From: Streptacidiphilus anmyonensis
Lineage (GTDB): Bacteria; Actinomycetota; Actinomycetes; Streptomycetales; Streptomycetaceae
Assembly: GCF_000787855.1 (NCBI RefSeq)
Contig: NZ_BBPQ01000043.1
Span: 4,247-66,273, forward strand
Length of the DNA stretch: 62,027 bases
Direction: 5' to 3'
Part shown: positions 28,386 to 37,016 of the stretch, one piece after another
Numbering within the stretch: position 1 is the stretch's first letter
Layout: every line of letters starts with the position of its first letter
Program-made: the position numbers and the translations under genes
Notes under the pieces: model-generated
Seen by the model: only the letters and a program-made list of their open reading frames with translations
Databases searched by the model: none
What the model was told of the DNA's origin: nothing

Positions 28386-29234
28386 CTACCCGCCGACGGT
28401 CTGCTTGACGAAGTCCCGCGCGGCAGCGCCCAATCGCGCGTCCAGCTCCTGGAAGACCCGTGCCGCACGGCCGCCCGGCCAGGAGGCCGGGAGGAGCTCG
28501 GGCGGGAGCCCCGGGTCGAGGTAGGGGAGGCGCCGCCAGCTGTCGACCGCCCGGAGGTGGTCCGCGAAGGCGTCCGGCAGGGAGACCGCGCCCCTCGCGC
28601 GGTTCCACCGCGTGAGCACGGGCTCGTGGACCTCCAGGAACTCCTCGTGGCAGCGGGCCAGCGCGGGCAGGTCCCACCAGCGCCGGACGGACTCCGCCGT
28701 CGCGTCGAAGGCCAGGTGCTCGGCGCGGAAGAGGTCGGTGTACGCGGCGAGTTCGAGGCGCGTCAGGACGTGCCGCGTCTCCTCGTAGAGGTGCGCGGGC
28801 GCGATCCAGACGCCGGGCGCGGCCGTGCCGAAGCCCAGGCGGGCCAGTCTGCTGCGCAGCACGTGGCGCTTGTGGCGTTCGCTCTCCGGGACGGAGAACA
28901 GGGCCAGCACCCAGCCGTCGGCCAGCCGCGGCGCGCGGTGGGCGTAGATGCGGCGGTCGCCGTCCGCGAGGAGTTCGCGCGCCTGCTCGGAGAGCGTGTA
29001 GCCGGCGACGCCGCCCAGCGCCTCGGGAGCGAGGAAGCCGCGCCGCTTCAGCCGGGACACGGCCGACCGTACGGGCTGGGCGTCCACGCCGACCGCGGAC
29101 AGCAGGCGGATCAGGTCGCCGACGGCGATCCAGCCGCCGAGGTCGCGGCCGTGCGCGCCGAAGAACGTGACCAGCAGCGAGCCGGGTGTGTGCTCACGCG
29201 CGGACGTGTCTGCTTCGAGGGCCTCGGTGGTCAT
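28386..29234 (-). CDS. PaaX family transcriptional regulator
   Basis: A 282-residue repressor of the PaaX type: an N-terminal winged helix (GSLLVTFFGAHGRDLGG, then DAQPVRSAVSRLKRRGFL), a central domain with the family's GWVLALFSVPESERHKRH, and a C-terminal cap domain. PaaX-like repressors respond to aryl-CoA thioesters such as phenylacetyl-CoA. Here the likely effector is the CoA thioester made by the ligase encoded just upstream (19-base gap, same operon). Probably the controller of the cluster through the shared promoter block (inference). Confidence 0.9.
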   Translation of the reverse strand: MTTEALEADTSAREHTPGSLLVTFFGAHGRDLGGWIAVGDLIRLLSAVGVDAQPVRSAVSRLKRRGFLAPEALGGVAGYTLSEQARELLADGDRRIYAHRAPRLADGWVLALFSVPESERHKRHVLRSRLARLGFGTAAPGVWIAPAHLYEETRHVLTRLELAAYTDLFRAEHLAFDATAESVRRWWDLPALARCHEEFLEVHEPVLTRWNRARGAVSLPDAFADHLRAVDSWRRLPYLDPGLPPELLPASWPGGRAARVFQELDARLGAAARDFVKQTVGG

Positions 29235-29253
29235 ACGGTCACTCTAAAGATCC

Positions 29254-30873
29254 TCACTCCGTATTCCGCAGTCGGAACCGCTGGAGCTTGCCGGTGGGCG
29301 TGCGCGGCAGCGCCTCGCGGAACTCCACCTGCCGGGGGTACTTGTAGGCGCTGATCGTCGACTTCACGAAGTCCTGAAGCACCTTCGCCGTGCCCTCGTC
29401 CGCCGGGACGCCCTCGGCCAGGACCACGAAGGCCTTGACCACCTGGCCGCGCGCCTCGTCCGGGACGCCGATGACCGCGGCCTCGCGGACCTCGGGGTGG
29501 CGCAGCAGGGCCTCCTCGACCTCGGGGCCGGCGATGTTGTACCCGGCGGAGATGATCATGTCGTCGGCGCGGGCCTGGTAGCGGAAGCGGCCGTCGGGGT
29601 CGCGGACGTAGGTGTCGCCGGTGAGGTTCCAGCCGTCGTGGACGTAAGTGCTCTGGCGCGGGTCGTCCAGGTAGCGGCAGCCGGTCGGCCCCTGGACGGC
29701 GAGCAGTCCGGGGGTGCCGTCGGGGGCGTCCTCGCCGGTGGCCGGGTCGACGACGCGGGCGCGGTAGCCGGGGACGGGGAAGCCGGTGACGCCGGGGCGG
29801 GCGTCGGCGTCGGCCGCGGAGACGAAGATGTGCAGCAGCTCGGTCGCGCCGATGCCGTTGATCAGCGGCAGTCCGGTGCGGGCGTGGAAGGCCTCCCAGG
29901 TGGCGGCGGGCAGGTTCTCCCCGGCGGAGACGCACCGGCGCAGCGAGGACAGGTCGGCCTCGCCCGCCTGGTCCAGCAGCACCCGGTACGCGGTCGGCGC
30001 GGTGAACAGCACGCTGACGCGGTGGCGCTCGATCGCGGCCGGGAGCGAGGCGGGCGAGGGCTGCTCCAGCAGCAGCGCGGACGCGCCGACGCGCAGCGGG
30101 AAGACCACCAGCCCGCCCAGCCCGAAGGTGAAGCCGAGCGGCGGGGTGCCGGTGAACACGTCGTCCGGGGTGGGCTGCAGCACGTGGGCGGAGAAGGTGT
30201 CGGCGATGGCCAGCACGTCGCGGTGGAAGTGCATGCAGCCCTTGGGGCGCCCGGTGGTGCCGGAGGTGAAGGCGATCAGGGCCACGTCGTCGGCGGAGGT
30301 CGGGACGGCGGGGAAGGGCGCGTCGGACTTCCCGGCGGCGAGGGCCAGCAGGTCGGCGTCGGTGCGGCCGCCGTACGGGGTGATCCGGAGGTCGGGGGCG
30401 TCGACGGCCTCCAGCTCCTCCAGGGCCCGCGCGTCACAGAGCGCGTGCCGCACCTGGGCGATCTCGACCATGGTGGCCAGCTCGGTGCGGCGCTGCGCCG
30501 CCAGCACGGTGACGGCCACCGCGCCGACCTTCATGACGGCCAGCCAGCAGGCGACCAGCCACGGCGTGGTGGCGCCGCGCAGCAGCACCCGGTTGCCGGG
30601 GACGACGCCGAGGTCCTCGACCAGGACGCGGGCGATCCGGTCGGTCCGGGCGCGCAGATGGCCGTAGGACCAGACGGAGCCGTCCTCCAGGCGCAGGCAC
30701 GGGCGGTCGGCGCCGAGGCGGGCGATCGTCGCGTCGAGGACCTCGGCGCCGCAGTTGAGCCGGTCCGGATAGCGCAGCTCGGGCAGGTCGAAGCGGAGTT
30801 CCGGCCACGTCGGCGCGGGCGGCAGATGGTCGCGCGCGAAGCTGTCGACGTGGGCGGAGGGGAGCAGGTGCAT
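29254..30873 (-). CDS. Aryl-CoA ligase (2-aminobenzoate/benzoate-CoA ligase type)
   Basis: A 539-residue adenylate-forming ligase. The N-terminus reads AHVDSFARDHLPP, as I recall from 2-aminobenzoate-CoA ligases. The AMP loop is AFTSGTTGRPKGCM, then GIGATELLHIF, the hinge region YQARADDMIISAGYNI, and the catalytic Lys in RTPTGKLQR. Activates an aromatic acid to its CoA thioester, the entry step of the cluster. In an operon with the PaaX regulator and divergent from the acyl-CoA dehydrogenase gene. ATG 30873 has only a distant GAGGGGG; substrate identity is inferred from context. Confidence 0.85.
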   Translation of the reverse strand: MHLLPSAHVDSFARDHLPPAPTWPELRFDLPELRYPDRLNCGAEVLDATIARLGADRPCLRLEDGSVWSYGHLRARTDRIARVLVEDLGVVPGNRVLLRGATTPWLVACWLAVMKVGAVAVTVLAAQRRTELATMVEIAQVRHALCDARALEELEAVDAPDLRITPYGGRTDADLLALAAGKSDAPFPAVPTSADDVALIAFTSGTTGRPKGCMHFHRDVLAIADTFSAHVLQPTPDDVFTGTPPLGFTFGLGGLVVFPLRVGASALLLEQPSPASLPAAIERHRVSVLFTAPTAYRVLLDQAGEADLSSLRRCVSAGENLPAATWEAFHARTGLPLINGIGATELLHIFVSAADADARPGVTGFPVPGYRARVVDPATGEDAPDGTPGLLAVQGPTGCRYLDDPRQSTYVHDGWNLTGDTYVRDPDGRFRYQARADDMIISAGYNIAGPEVEEALLRHPEVREAAVIGVPDEARGQVVKAFVVLAEGVPADEGTAKVLQDFVKSTISAYKYPRQVEFREALPRTPTGKLQRFRLRNTE

Positions 30874-30938
30874 GGCGGGTGGTACCCCCTCACCTCGACC
30901 TGGGCAGGGACCGGTGGATCCGTAGAGCAGGCTAGCGC

Positions 30939-30969
30939 GTTGGTGACGACAGTCAACCATCCGCGATAT
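30939..30969 (+). promoter_or_regulatory. Shared promoter block, copy 3 (acyl-CoA dehydrogenase)
   Basis: GTTGGTGACGACAG at 30939 aligns with GTTCGTGACGATGG of copy 1 (11 of 14 identical), and ATAT at 30966 has the same 25-base offset from the block. It lies between the divergent ligase and acyl-CoA dehydrogenase genes. Weaker than copies 1 and 2. Confidence 0.4.
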
Positions 30970-31015
30970 GAATGGGGGAGCCCGGACATGGAGCGGCGTG
31001 AGGAGGGAGCGGACG

Positions 31016-32206
31016 ATGGCGACGACGGCGTTCGTGCTGGACGAGGAGCAGCAGCGGTTCTGCGCCCAGGTCCGCGAGCAGGCGGTGGAGCGGCTGCTGC
31101 CGCTCGCGCACCAGGACGATCCGGCCCTCGGGGAGCGGGTCAACCGGCCGCTGCTGGAGGAGATGGGCCGGCTCGGGCTGCTCGCGCGGCTCTTCCCGGG
31201 CGGGGGCCGCTCGGCCGCCGCGCTGGACCTGTGCCTGCTGCGCGAGTCGCTGGCCCAGGTCAGCACCGAGGCGGAGACGGCCCTGGCGCTCCAGGGGCTC
31301 GGCTTCTACCCCGTGGTGCAGAGCGGCAGCGAGGCGCAGCTCGCGCGCTGGCTGCCGGAGGTGGCCTCGGGCCGCGCCGTGGCGGCCTTCGCGCTCTCCG
31401 AGCCCGGCGCGGGCTCGGACGCGGCCGCGCTGGCGCTGGAGGCGAAGCCGGACGGAGCGGCCGGGACCGACGGCGGCTGGCGGCTCAGCGGCGAGAAGTG
31501 CTGGATCTCCAACGCTCCCGAGGCCGACCTGTACACGGTCTTCGCGCGCACCGGCCCCGAGGCGGGCGCGCGCGGCGTGACCGCCTTCCTCGTGCCCGCC
31601 GACCGGCCCGGCCTGACCGGCGAACCGCTCGACATGATCTCCCCGCACCCGATCGGGCGGCTGCGCTTCGACGGCGTCCCGGTCGGCCCGGCGGACCTGC
31701 TCGGCGAGGTCGGCGGCGGGTTCCGGGTGGCGATGCGCACCCTGGACCTGTTCCGGCCCAGCGTCGGCGCGTTCGCCGTCGGCATGGCCCAGGCCGCGCT
31801 CGACGCGGCGGTGGCGCACGCGGCCGCCCGGGAGGCATTCGGCGGCCCGCTGCGGGACCTCCAGTCCGTCGGCCACCGCCTCGCGGAGATGGCCACCCGC
31901 ACCGAGGCGGCCCGTCTGCTCGTCTACGCGGCGGCCGCCGCCTACGACGCGAACGGGGGGACGGGCGGGGGCGCCTCGCGAAGCGGGGGCCTGCACGGGC
32001 CGACCGGGCGCGCGGCCATGGCGAAGCTGTTCGCGACCGAGGCGGCCCAGTACGTCGTCGACTCCGCCGTCCAGCTCCACGGCGCGCGTGCGCTCCGACG
32101 CGGGCACCTGCTGGAGCGGCTCTACCGGGAGGTGCGGGCGCCGCGGATCTACGAGGGCGCCTCCGAGGTGCAGCTGAGCATCATCGCCCGGGAGCTGTAC
32201 CGGTGA
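31016..32206 (+). CDS. Acyl-CoA dehydrogenase
   Basis: A 396-residue FAD enzyme that introduces an alpha-beta double bond into an acyl-CoA. The family signatures AFALSEPGAGSD and the C-terminal RAPRIYEGASEVQ (catalytic Glu region) are present, as is the QLHGARALRRG segment. A Gly/Ser-rich insert (around residues 318-335) interrupts the C-terminal helical domain and looks like a flexible loop. ATG 31016 follows GAGGAGGGAG. Together with the SDR and crotonase it would complete beta-oxidation-like steps on the dearomatised ring. Its stop overlaps the SDR start by four bases. Confidence 0.9.
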   Translation: MATTAFVLDEEQQRFCAQVREQAVERLLPLAHQDDPALGERVNRPLLEEMGRLGLLARLFPGGGRSAAALDLCLLRESLAQVSTEAETALALQGLGFYPVVQSGSEAQLARWLPEVASGRAVAAFALSEPGAGSDAAALALEAKPDGAAGTDGGWRLSGEKCWISNAPEADLYTVFARTGPEAGARGVTAFLVPADRPGLTGEPLDMISPHPIGRLRFDGVPVGPADLLGEVGGGFRVAMRTLDLFRPSVGAFAVGMAQAALDAAVAHAAAREAFGGPLRDLQSVGHRLAEMATRTEAARLLVYAAAAAYDANGGTGGGASRSGGLHGPTGRAAMAKLFATEAAQYVVDSAVQLHGARALRRGHLLERLYREVRAPRIYEGASEVQLSIIARELYR

Positions 32207-32976
32207 GCGCCCCCTTCGAGGCGCGCAGCCGGATCTGCGTGGTGACCGGCGGGAGCCGGGGGATCGGCGCGGCCGTCGCCGCCGACCTGTCCGCGGCCGG
32301 ACACCGGGTGGCGCTGGCCGCCCGCGACGCGGAGGCCCTGGAGCACGCCGCGAGGTCCCTGCCCGGCGAGACGCTGACCGTGCCCGTCGACCTCACCGCG
32401 CCCGGCGCGGCCGAGGAGCTGTTCGGGCGGGTCGAGGCGGTGTGGGGCCCGGCCGAGGTGCTCGTCGCGGCCGCCGGCACGGGCGCGTCCGCGAAGCTGA
32501 CGGAGACCAGCGACGAGCTGTGGGAGGCGCAGTTGGCGCTGAACCTGACCGCGCCGTTCCGCTGCGTCCGGCGCGCGGTCCCGCCGATGCGGGCGGCCGG
32601 GTGGGGGCGGATCGTCGTGGTCGCCTCGGTCGCGGCCAAGGCCGGCGCGCCGTACGTCGCCGCGTACACCGCGGCCAAGCACGGCGTGCTCGGCCTGGTC
32701 CGCTCGGCCGCCGCGGAGCTCGCGGGCACCGGGGTGACGGTGAACGCCGTCTGCCCCGGGTACGTGGACACCCCGATGACCGACGCGACGGTCGCGGCGA
32801 TCGCCGCGCGGACGGGCCGCAGCGAGGAGCAGGCGCGCGGGACGCTGGCGCGGATGCAGCCGATCGGGCGGCTGATCCGTCCGCAGGAGGTGGCGGCCGT
32901 GGTCCGGCTGCTGCTGGAGAACGAGGCCCTGAACGGTCAGGGCATCACCGTCGACGGAGGAGGAGTCCAGTCATGA
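32203..32976 (+). CDS. SDR family 3-hydroxyacyl-CoA dehydrogenase/reductase
   Basis: A 257-residue short-chain dehydrogenase: cofactor loop TGGSRGIG, catalytic Ser in VVVASVAAK, Tyr-Lys pair in YTAAKHG, and the C-terminal NGQGITVDGGG. Probably oxidises a 3-hydroxyacyl-CoA in the cluster. GTG start overlaps the preceding stop (GTGA), and its own stop overlaps the RidA ATG (ATGA), so three genes form one coupled unit. Confidence 0.9.
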   Translation: MSAPFEARSRICVVTGGSRGIGAAVAADLSAAGHRVALAARDAEALEHAARSLPGETLTVPVDLTAPGAAEELFGRVEAVWGPAEVLVAAAGTGASAKLTETSDELWEAQLALNLTAPFRCVRRAVPPMRAAGWGRIVVVASVAAKAGAPYVAAYTAAKHGVLGLVRSAAAELAGTGVTVNAVCPGYVDTPMTDATVAAIAARTGRSEEQARGTLARMQPIGRLIRPQEVAAVVRLLLENEALNGQGITVDGGGVQS

Positions 32977-33371
32977 CGCTGCGTCGGATCAACCCGCCGG
33001 GGCTGGCCGAGCCGAAGGGCTTCAGCCACGCCGTCACCGCGACCGGCGGCACCCTGGTCTTCCTGGCCGGGCAGACCGCGCTCGACGAGAAGGGCGCGAT
33101 CGTCGGCGCGGACGTCGTCGAGCAGTTCGACCGGGCGCTCGCCAACCTGCTGGAGGCCCTGGCCGCGGCCGGCGGCACGCCCGCGCAGCTGGCCCGGCTC
33201 ACCGTCTACGCCACCGACCCGGAGGACTACCGCGCCCACGCCGCCGACATCGGCCGCGTCTGGCGGGCCCGCGCGGGGCGCGACTACCCGGCGATGGCGC
33301 TGATCGGCGTGGTCCGGCTCTGGGACGAGCCGGCGCTCGTGGAACTGGAGGGCATCGCCGTGCTCGACTGA
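32973..33371 (+). CDS. RidA family enamine/imine deaminase
   Basis: A 132-residue YjgF/RidA-fold trimer protein, which hydrolyses reactive enamines and imines to ketones and ammonia. The conserved Arg lies in GVVRLWDEPALVELEGIAV, with the G-T-L-V-F-L-A-G-Q strand near the N-terminus. Translational coupling to the acyl-CoA dehydrogenase and SDR genes suggests a pathway-specific role: removing the amino group from a ring-reduced aminobenzoyl-CoA enamine (inference). Confidence 0.88.
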   Translation: MTLRRINPPGLAEPKGFSHAVTATGGTLVFLAGQTALDEKGAIVGADVVEQFDRALANLLEALAAAGGTPAQLARLTVYATDPEDYRAHAADIGRVWRARAGRDYPAMALIGVVRLWDEPALVELEGIAVLD

Positions 33372-33447
33372 GCGCGGCGGGGGCCCACCGGACGAACCGC
33401 GGTGACACGGTGTGCGCATTCACCGTCGGAAGTGGCAGTCTGTTGAC

Positions 33448-33813
33448 GTGAGTGAGATTGATCCCAAGATCGAAGCCCTGGTTCCGGACTGGATGTACCT
33501 CCCCGACATCGCCGAGAAGTGGGGTGTCGAGGTCACCAAGGTCCGCAACATGGTCACCGACGGCACGCTGCTGTCGGCGCGCCGCGGCGAGAACAAGGTC
33601 CTGATGGTCCCGACCGCCTTCATCGGCGAGGACGGGCCGGTGAAGGGCATCGTCGGCACGCTGACCGTCCTCAAGGACTCCGGGTTCAGCGAGGAGGAGG
33701 CCCTGGAGTGGCTGTTCACCGATGACCCGAGTCTTCCCGGCACCCCCGCCCAGGCACTGAACGAGAACCGCGGCACGGAGGTCAAGCGCCGCGCCCAGGC
33801 GATGGCCCTGTGA
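33448..33813 (+). CDS. Rv2175c family DNA-binding protein
   Basis: A 121-residue winged helix protein like Mycobacterium tuberculosis Rv2175c, a substrate of the Ser/Thr kinase PknL there. The helix-turn-helix lies in [20 protein letters not shown], followed by a wing ([15 protein letters not shown]) and a C-terminal domain with [20 protein letters not shown]. Chosen start GTG 33448 (protein begins [13 protein letters not shown]); no ribosome site is evident. Its TGA overlaps the thiE GTG by four bases. Confidence 0.88.
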   Translation: MSEIDPKIEALVPDWMYLPDIAEKWGVEVTKVRNMVTDGTLLSARRGENKVLMVPTAFIGEDGPVKGIVGTLTVLKDSGFSEEEALEWLFTDDPSLPGTPAQALNENRGTEVKRRAQAMAL

Positions 33814-34457
33814 GCGGCGCGCGCACCGCCCTGGCGGACGCCCGTCTCTACCTGTGCACCGACGCCCGCCGCGAGCAGGGCGACCTCGCCGAGTTCCTCG
33901 ACGCGGTCCTGGCCGGCGGCGTCGACATCGTCCAGCTCCGCGACAAGGGCCTGGAGGCCAGGCAGGAGCTCGCCGCGCTCGAGGTCTTCGCCGACGCCTG
34001 CCGCCGCCACGGCCGCCTGCTGTCGGTCAACGACCGCGCGGACGTCGCCTACGGGGCCCGCCCCGACGTCCTCCACCTCGGCCAGGACGACCTGCCGGTG
34101 CCGGTCGCCCGTGCGATCCTCGGCGACGACGTGGTCATCGGCCGCAGCTGCCACGCCGAGGCGGAGGTGGACGTCGCCCTCACCGAGCCGGGGGTCGACT
34201 ACTTCTGCACCGGCCCGGTGTGGCCCACCCCGACCAAGCCGGGCCGCCACGCCCCGGGGTTGGAGCTCGTGCAGTACGCCGCGAAGCAGACCACGGACCG
34301 CCCGTGGTTCGCGATCGGCGGCATCGACGAGTCGAACCTCGCCACGGTGCTGGACGCCGGCGCGCGGCGGATCGTCGTGGTCCGCGCCCTGACGCAGGCG
34401 AAGGACCCCCACGCGGCGGCGCAGTCGCTGGCGCGCAGGATCCGCGAGCGGATCTGA
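33810..34457 (+). CDS. thiE: Thiamine phosphate synthase ThiE
   Basis: A 215-residue TIM-barrel enzyme that joins HMP-pyrophosphate and thiazole phosphate to thiamine phosphate. Typical motifs: [46 protein letters not shown] and IGGIDESN. It is separated by about 11 kb from thiOSG and, unlike that operon, has no TPP riboswitch upstream. It is translationally coupled to the Rv2175c-like gene instead. Confidence 0.96.
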   Translation: MSGARTALADARLYLCTDARREQGDLAEFLDAVLAGGVDIVQLRDKGLEARQELAALEVFADACRRHGRLLSVNDRADVAYGARPDVLHLGQDDLPVPVARAILGDDVVIGRSCHAEAEVDVALTEPGVDYFCTGPVWPTPTKPGRHAPGLELVQYAAKQTTDRPWFAIGGIDESNLATVLDAGARRIVVVRALTQAKDPHAAAQSLARRIRERI

Positions 34458-34739
34458 GCGGCGCGGAGACCCCCGGCCGAGGCGGTCGCCGCGCCCGGGG
34501 GCCTGGGCCCGTCGCGTCCTTGCTCAGCCGCGCGGGCGTGCGCGACCGGTGTCCCCCTCGTCAAGGCGGAGGCTGGCCCGACGTCCGGCCCGAGGGCTTC
34601 GCCGGGTAGCGACAGGCGCCGGGCTACCCGCTGCCGGCCGGGCGGGTCCGCGTGCTCGGGCGCGGCCGCGTCGTGCGCATGCCGCCCGGAGCGAACCTCG
34701 GCGGTGCCCAGGGCACCCGGGCCGGTGGCCTCTGTGGCC

Positions 34740-35873
34740 TCAGTGGCGGCGGGCGGTCGCCGCGTCGGCGAGGCGGGTGAGGATCTCGCGGGCCAGCGGC
34801 TCGCGGATCGGGGCGGCGTCGAGCACGGCCAGGGCCTCCTCGCGCAGCGAGGCGATGCGCTCCTCGACGCGGCGCGGCGCTCCGCTGCGGGTGACCACGT
34901 CGCGCAGGCGTTCGACGCCGTCCGCGTCGAGCTCGGGCGAGCCGAGCATGTCGGTGAGGAGGCGCGCGTCGGCCGCCCCGCAGGAGGCGAGGGTCTCGGC
35001 GAGCAGCAGGGTCCGCTTGCCCTCCCGCAGGTCGTCCCCGGCGGGCTTGCCGGTGACGGCCGGGTCGCCGTAGACGCCGAGCAGGTCGTCACGGAGCTGG
35101 AACGCCTCCCCGAGCGGCAGGCCGAAGGCGCCGTACGCCTCGGTCAGGTCCGCCGAGGCGCCCGCGAGCAGGCCGCCGAGCTGGAGCGGTCGCTGCACCG
35201 TGTACTTCGCGGACTTGTACTCGATCACCGTCCGCGCGCGGTCCACCGCGCCCGCGTCGCCCGCGGGCCGGTTCGCCGCGGGCTCCAGCATGTCGAGGTA
35301 CTGACCGGCCATCACCTCGGTGCGCATCAGGTCCAGCAGCGGCTTGGCGCGCCGGACCGCGTCGCGCGGCAGACCGCACTCGGCGAAGAGCGAGTCGCAC
35401 CAGACCAGCAGCAGGTCGCCGACCAGGACCGCGCTCGCGCTGCCGAACTGCTCGGCGTCGCCGCGCCAGCCCGCGCCGCGGTGCAGCGACTCGAAGCGGC
35501 GGTGGACGGAGGGCAGGCCGCGGCGGGTGTCGCTGCGGTCCATCAGGTCGTCGTGGACGAGCGCGCTCGCCTGGAGCAGTTCGAGCGCCGCCGCCGCGGC
35601 GACCGCCCCGCGCTCGTCCGCGGCCCCTCCGGCCCCGCGCCAGCCCCAGTAGCAGAACGCCGCGCGCAGCCGCTTGCCGCCGGTGGGTCGGCCGTCGAGC
35701 AGGAAGTCCCGCACGGTCCCGCAGAGCGGGGCGAGCTGCGGCGAGATCGCCAGCAGGGTCCGCTCCTGGCCGGTCAGGAAGGTGTCGAGGGCGGCGTCGA
35801 CCCGCTGTCGCAGCCACTCCGCGTCGACGGGGTTGCCGACGACGGGCGCGGGGGCGGACTGAGCGAGCGACAC
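34740..35873 (-). CDS. Polyprenyl (geranylgeranyl-type) diphosphate synthase
   Basis: A 377-residue trans-prenyltransferase. GGKRLRA near the N-terminus, the first Asp-rich motif VHDDLMDRSD and the second LRDDLLGVYGD are intact, with the Lys in YKSAKYT. Makes a C15-C20 or longer prenyl diphosphate; the residues before the first motif (ASALVHDD) suggest a medium chain such as geranylgeranyl, but length is not certain. GTG 35873 follows CGGAG. A CrtI-like gene lies 2 kb away; no phytoene synthase is in the window. Confidence 0.9.
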   Translation of the reverse strand: MSLAQSAPAPVVGNPVDAEWLRQRVDAALDTFLTGQERTLLAISPQLAPLCGTVRDFLLDGRPTGGKRLRAAFCYWGWRGAGGAADERGAVAAAAALELLQASALVHDDLMDRSDTRRGLPSVHRRFESLHRGAGWRGDAEQFGSASAVLVGDLLLVWCDSLFAECGLPRDAVRRAKPLLDLMRTEVMAGQYLDMLEPAANRPAGDAGAVDRARTVIEYKSAKYTVQRPLQLGGLLAGASADLTEAYGAFGLPLGEAFQLRDDLLGVYGDPAVTGKPAGDDLREGKRTLLLAETLASCGAADARLLTDMLGSPELDADGVERLRDVVTRSGAPRRVEERIASLREEALAVLDAAPIREPLAREILTRLADAATARRH

Positions 35874-36041
35874 CGGGGACTCCGACTGGTACGGGGACCA
35901 ACAGCGTAACGCCACCGCCCGGGCACCCGAGGACCGGGCGGCCCCGCCGCGCCACGCCGTGACCCGCCTGGTCCCAGCCTCGCGTCCCAAGGGGCGGACA
36001 GGTGTTTCAGCGACCGTCCGGATCGCGGATAACCTTCGGAT

Positions 36042-36959
36042 ATGGCTCTCGGAACTCCCAGCACCCGCCCGGACCGTGCCGTCTCGATCCGTGAACTCCT
36101 GGCGTCGGGGGCCAAGTCGTACTCCTTCGAGTTCATGCCCCCGCGCACGCCCGAGGCGGAGGCGGGGCTGTGGAAGGCGATCCGTCGGCTGGAGGCGCTC
36201 GCGCCGACCTTCGTCTGCGTCACCTACGGCGCCGGCGGCTCGACCCGGGGCCGCACGATCAACATCACCGGCCGGATCGCCTCCGAGACCACCCTCACAC
36301 CCGTCGCGCACCTGACGGCCGTGGACCACACGGTGGCCGAGCTGCGCAACATCCTCGGCTGCTACGCCGACCAGGGCGTGCGCAACGTGCTCGCGCTGCG
36401 CGGAGACCCGCCGGGCGACCCGCTGGGCGAGTGGGTGCAGCACGAGCACGGCGTCAACTACGCCTCCGAGCTGGTCGAGCTGATCAAGGAGTCCGGGGAC
36501 TTCTGCGTCGGCGTGGCGGCCTTCCCCGAGCGGCACCCGCGGTCCACGGACTGGGACGAGGACATCCGGCACTTCGTGCACAAGATCCGGGCGGGCGCGG
36601 ACTACGCGATCACCCAGATGTTCTTCGACGTCGACTTCTACCTGCGCTTCCGTGACCGCGTCGCGGCCGCCGGGTGCGAGGCGCCGATCATCCCCGAGAT
36701 CATGCCGGTGACCAGCGTCCGCTCGCTGCACCGCATTCCGACCCTGTCCACGGCCTGGTTCCCGCCGCAGCTGCGTGACCGGATGCTCGCGCACGAGGAC
36801 GATCCGGCGGCGGTGCGGGCGATCGGCATCGAGTACGCGACCGGGATGTGCCGTCGCCTGCTCGACGAGGGCACGCCGGGGCTGCACTTCATGACGATGA
36901 ACTTCTCCACGGTGACCACGGAGATCTACCAGAACCTCGGTCTTACCCCGCAGAGCTGA
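36042..36959 (+). CDS. metF: Methylenetetrahydrofolate reductase
   Basis: A 305-residue flavoenzyme that reduces 5,10-methylene-THF to 5-methyl-THF, supplying methyl groups for methionine. The family's [35 protein letters not shown] and [14 protein letters not shown] are present. The region upstream of ATG 36042 has little ribosome-site character (CTTCGGAT), so a leaderless or weakly initiated mRNA is possible. No S-adenosylmethionine or cobalamin riboswitch was recognised upstream. Confidence 0.95.
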   Translation: MALGTPSTRPDRAVSIRELLASGAKSYSFEFMPPRTPEAEAGLWKAIRRLEALAPTFVCVTYGAGGSTRGRTINITGRIASETTLTPVAHLTAVDHTVAELRNILGCYADQGVRNVLALRGDPPGDPLGEWVQHEHGVNYASELVELIKESGDFCVGVAAFPERHPRSTDWDEDIRHFVHKIRAGADYAITQMFFDVDFYLRFRDRVAAAGCEAPIIPEIMPVTSVRSLHRIPTLSTAWFPPQLRDRMLAHEDDPAAVRAIGIEYATGMCRRLLDEGTPGLHFMTMNFSTVTTEIYQNLGLTPQS

Positions 36960-37016
36960 AAGCGGTCACTTCCACCCGGTACGGTGTGCTCCACCGTTCG
37001 AGAGGTGGTGCCCGAG

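Noticed and set aside
34458-34739. Gap between thiE and the prenyl synthase as a hidden gene
   Set aside because: About 280 bases with only GC-rich partial hairpins (for example CCCCCGG/CCGGGGG near 34471-34502); no frame has a credible start or family match.
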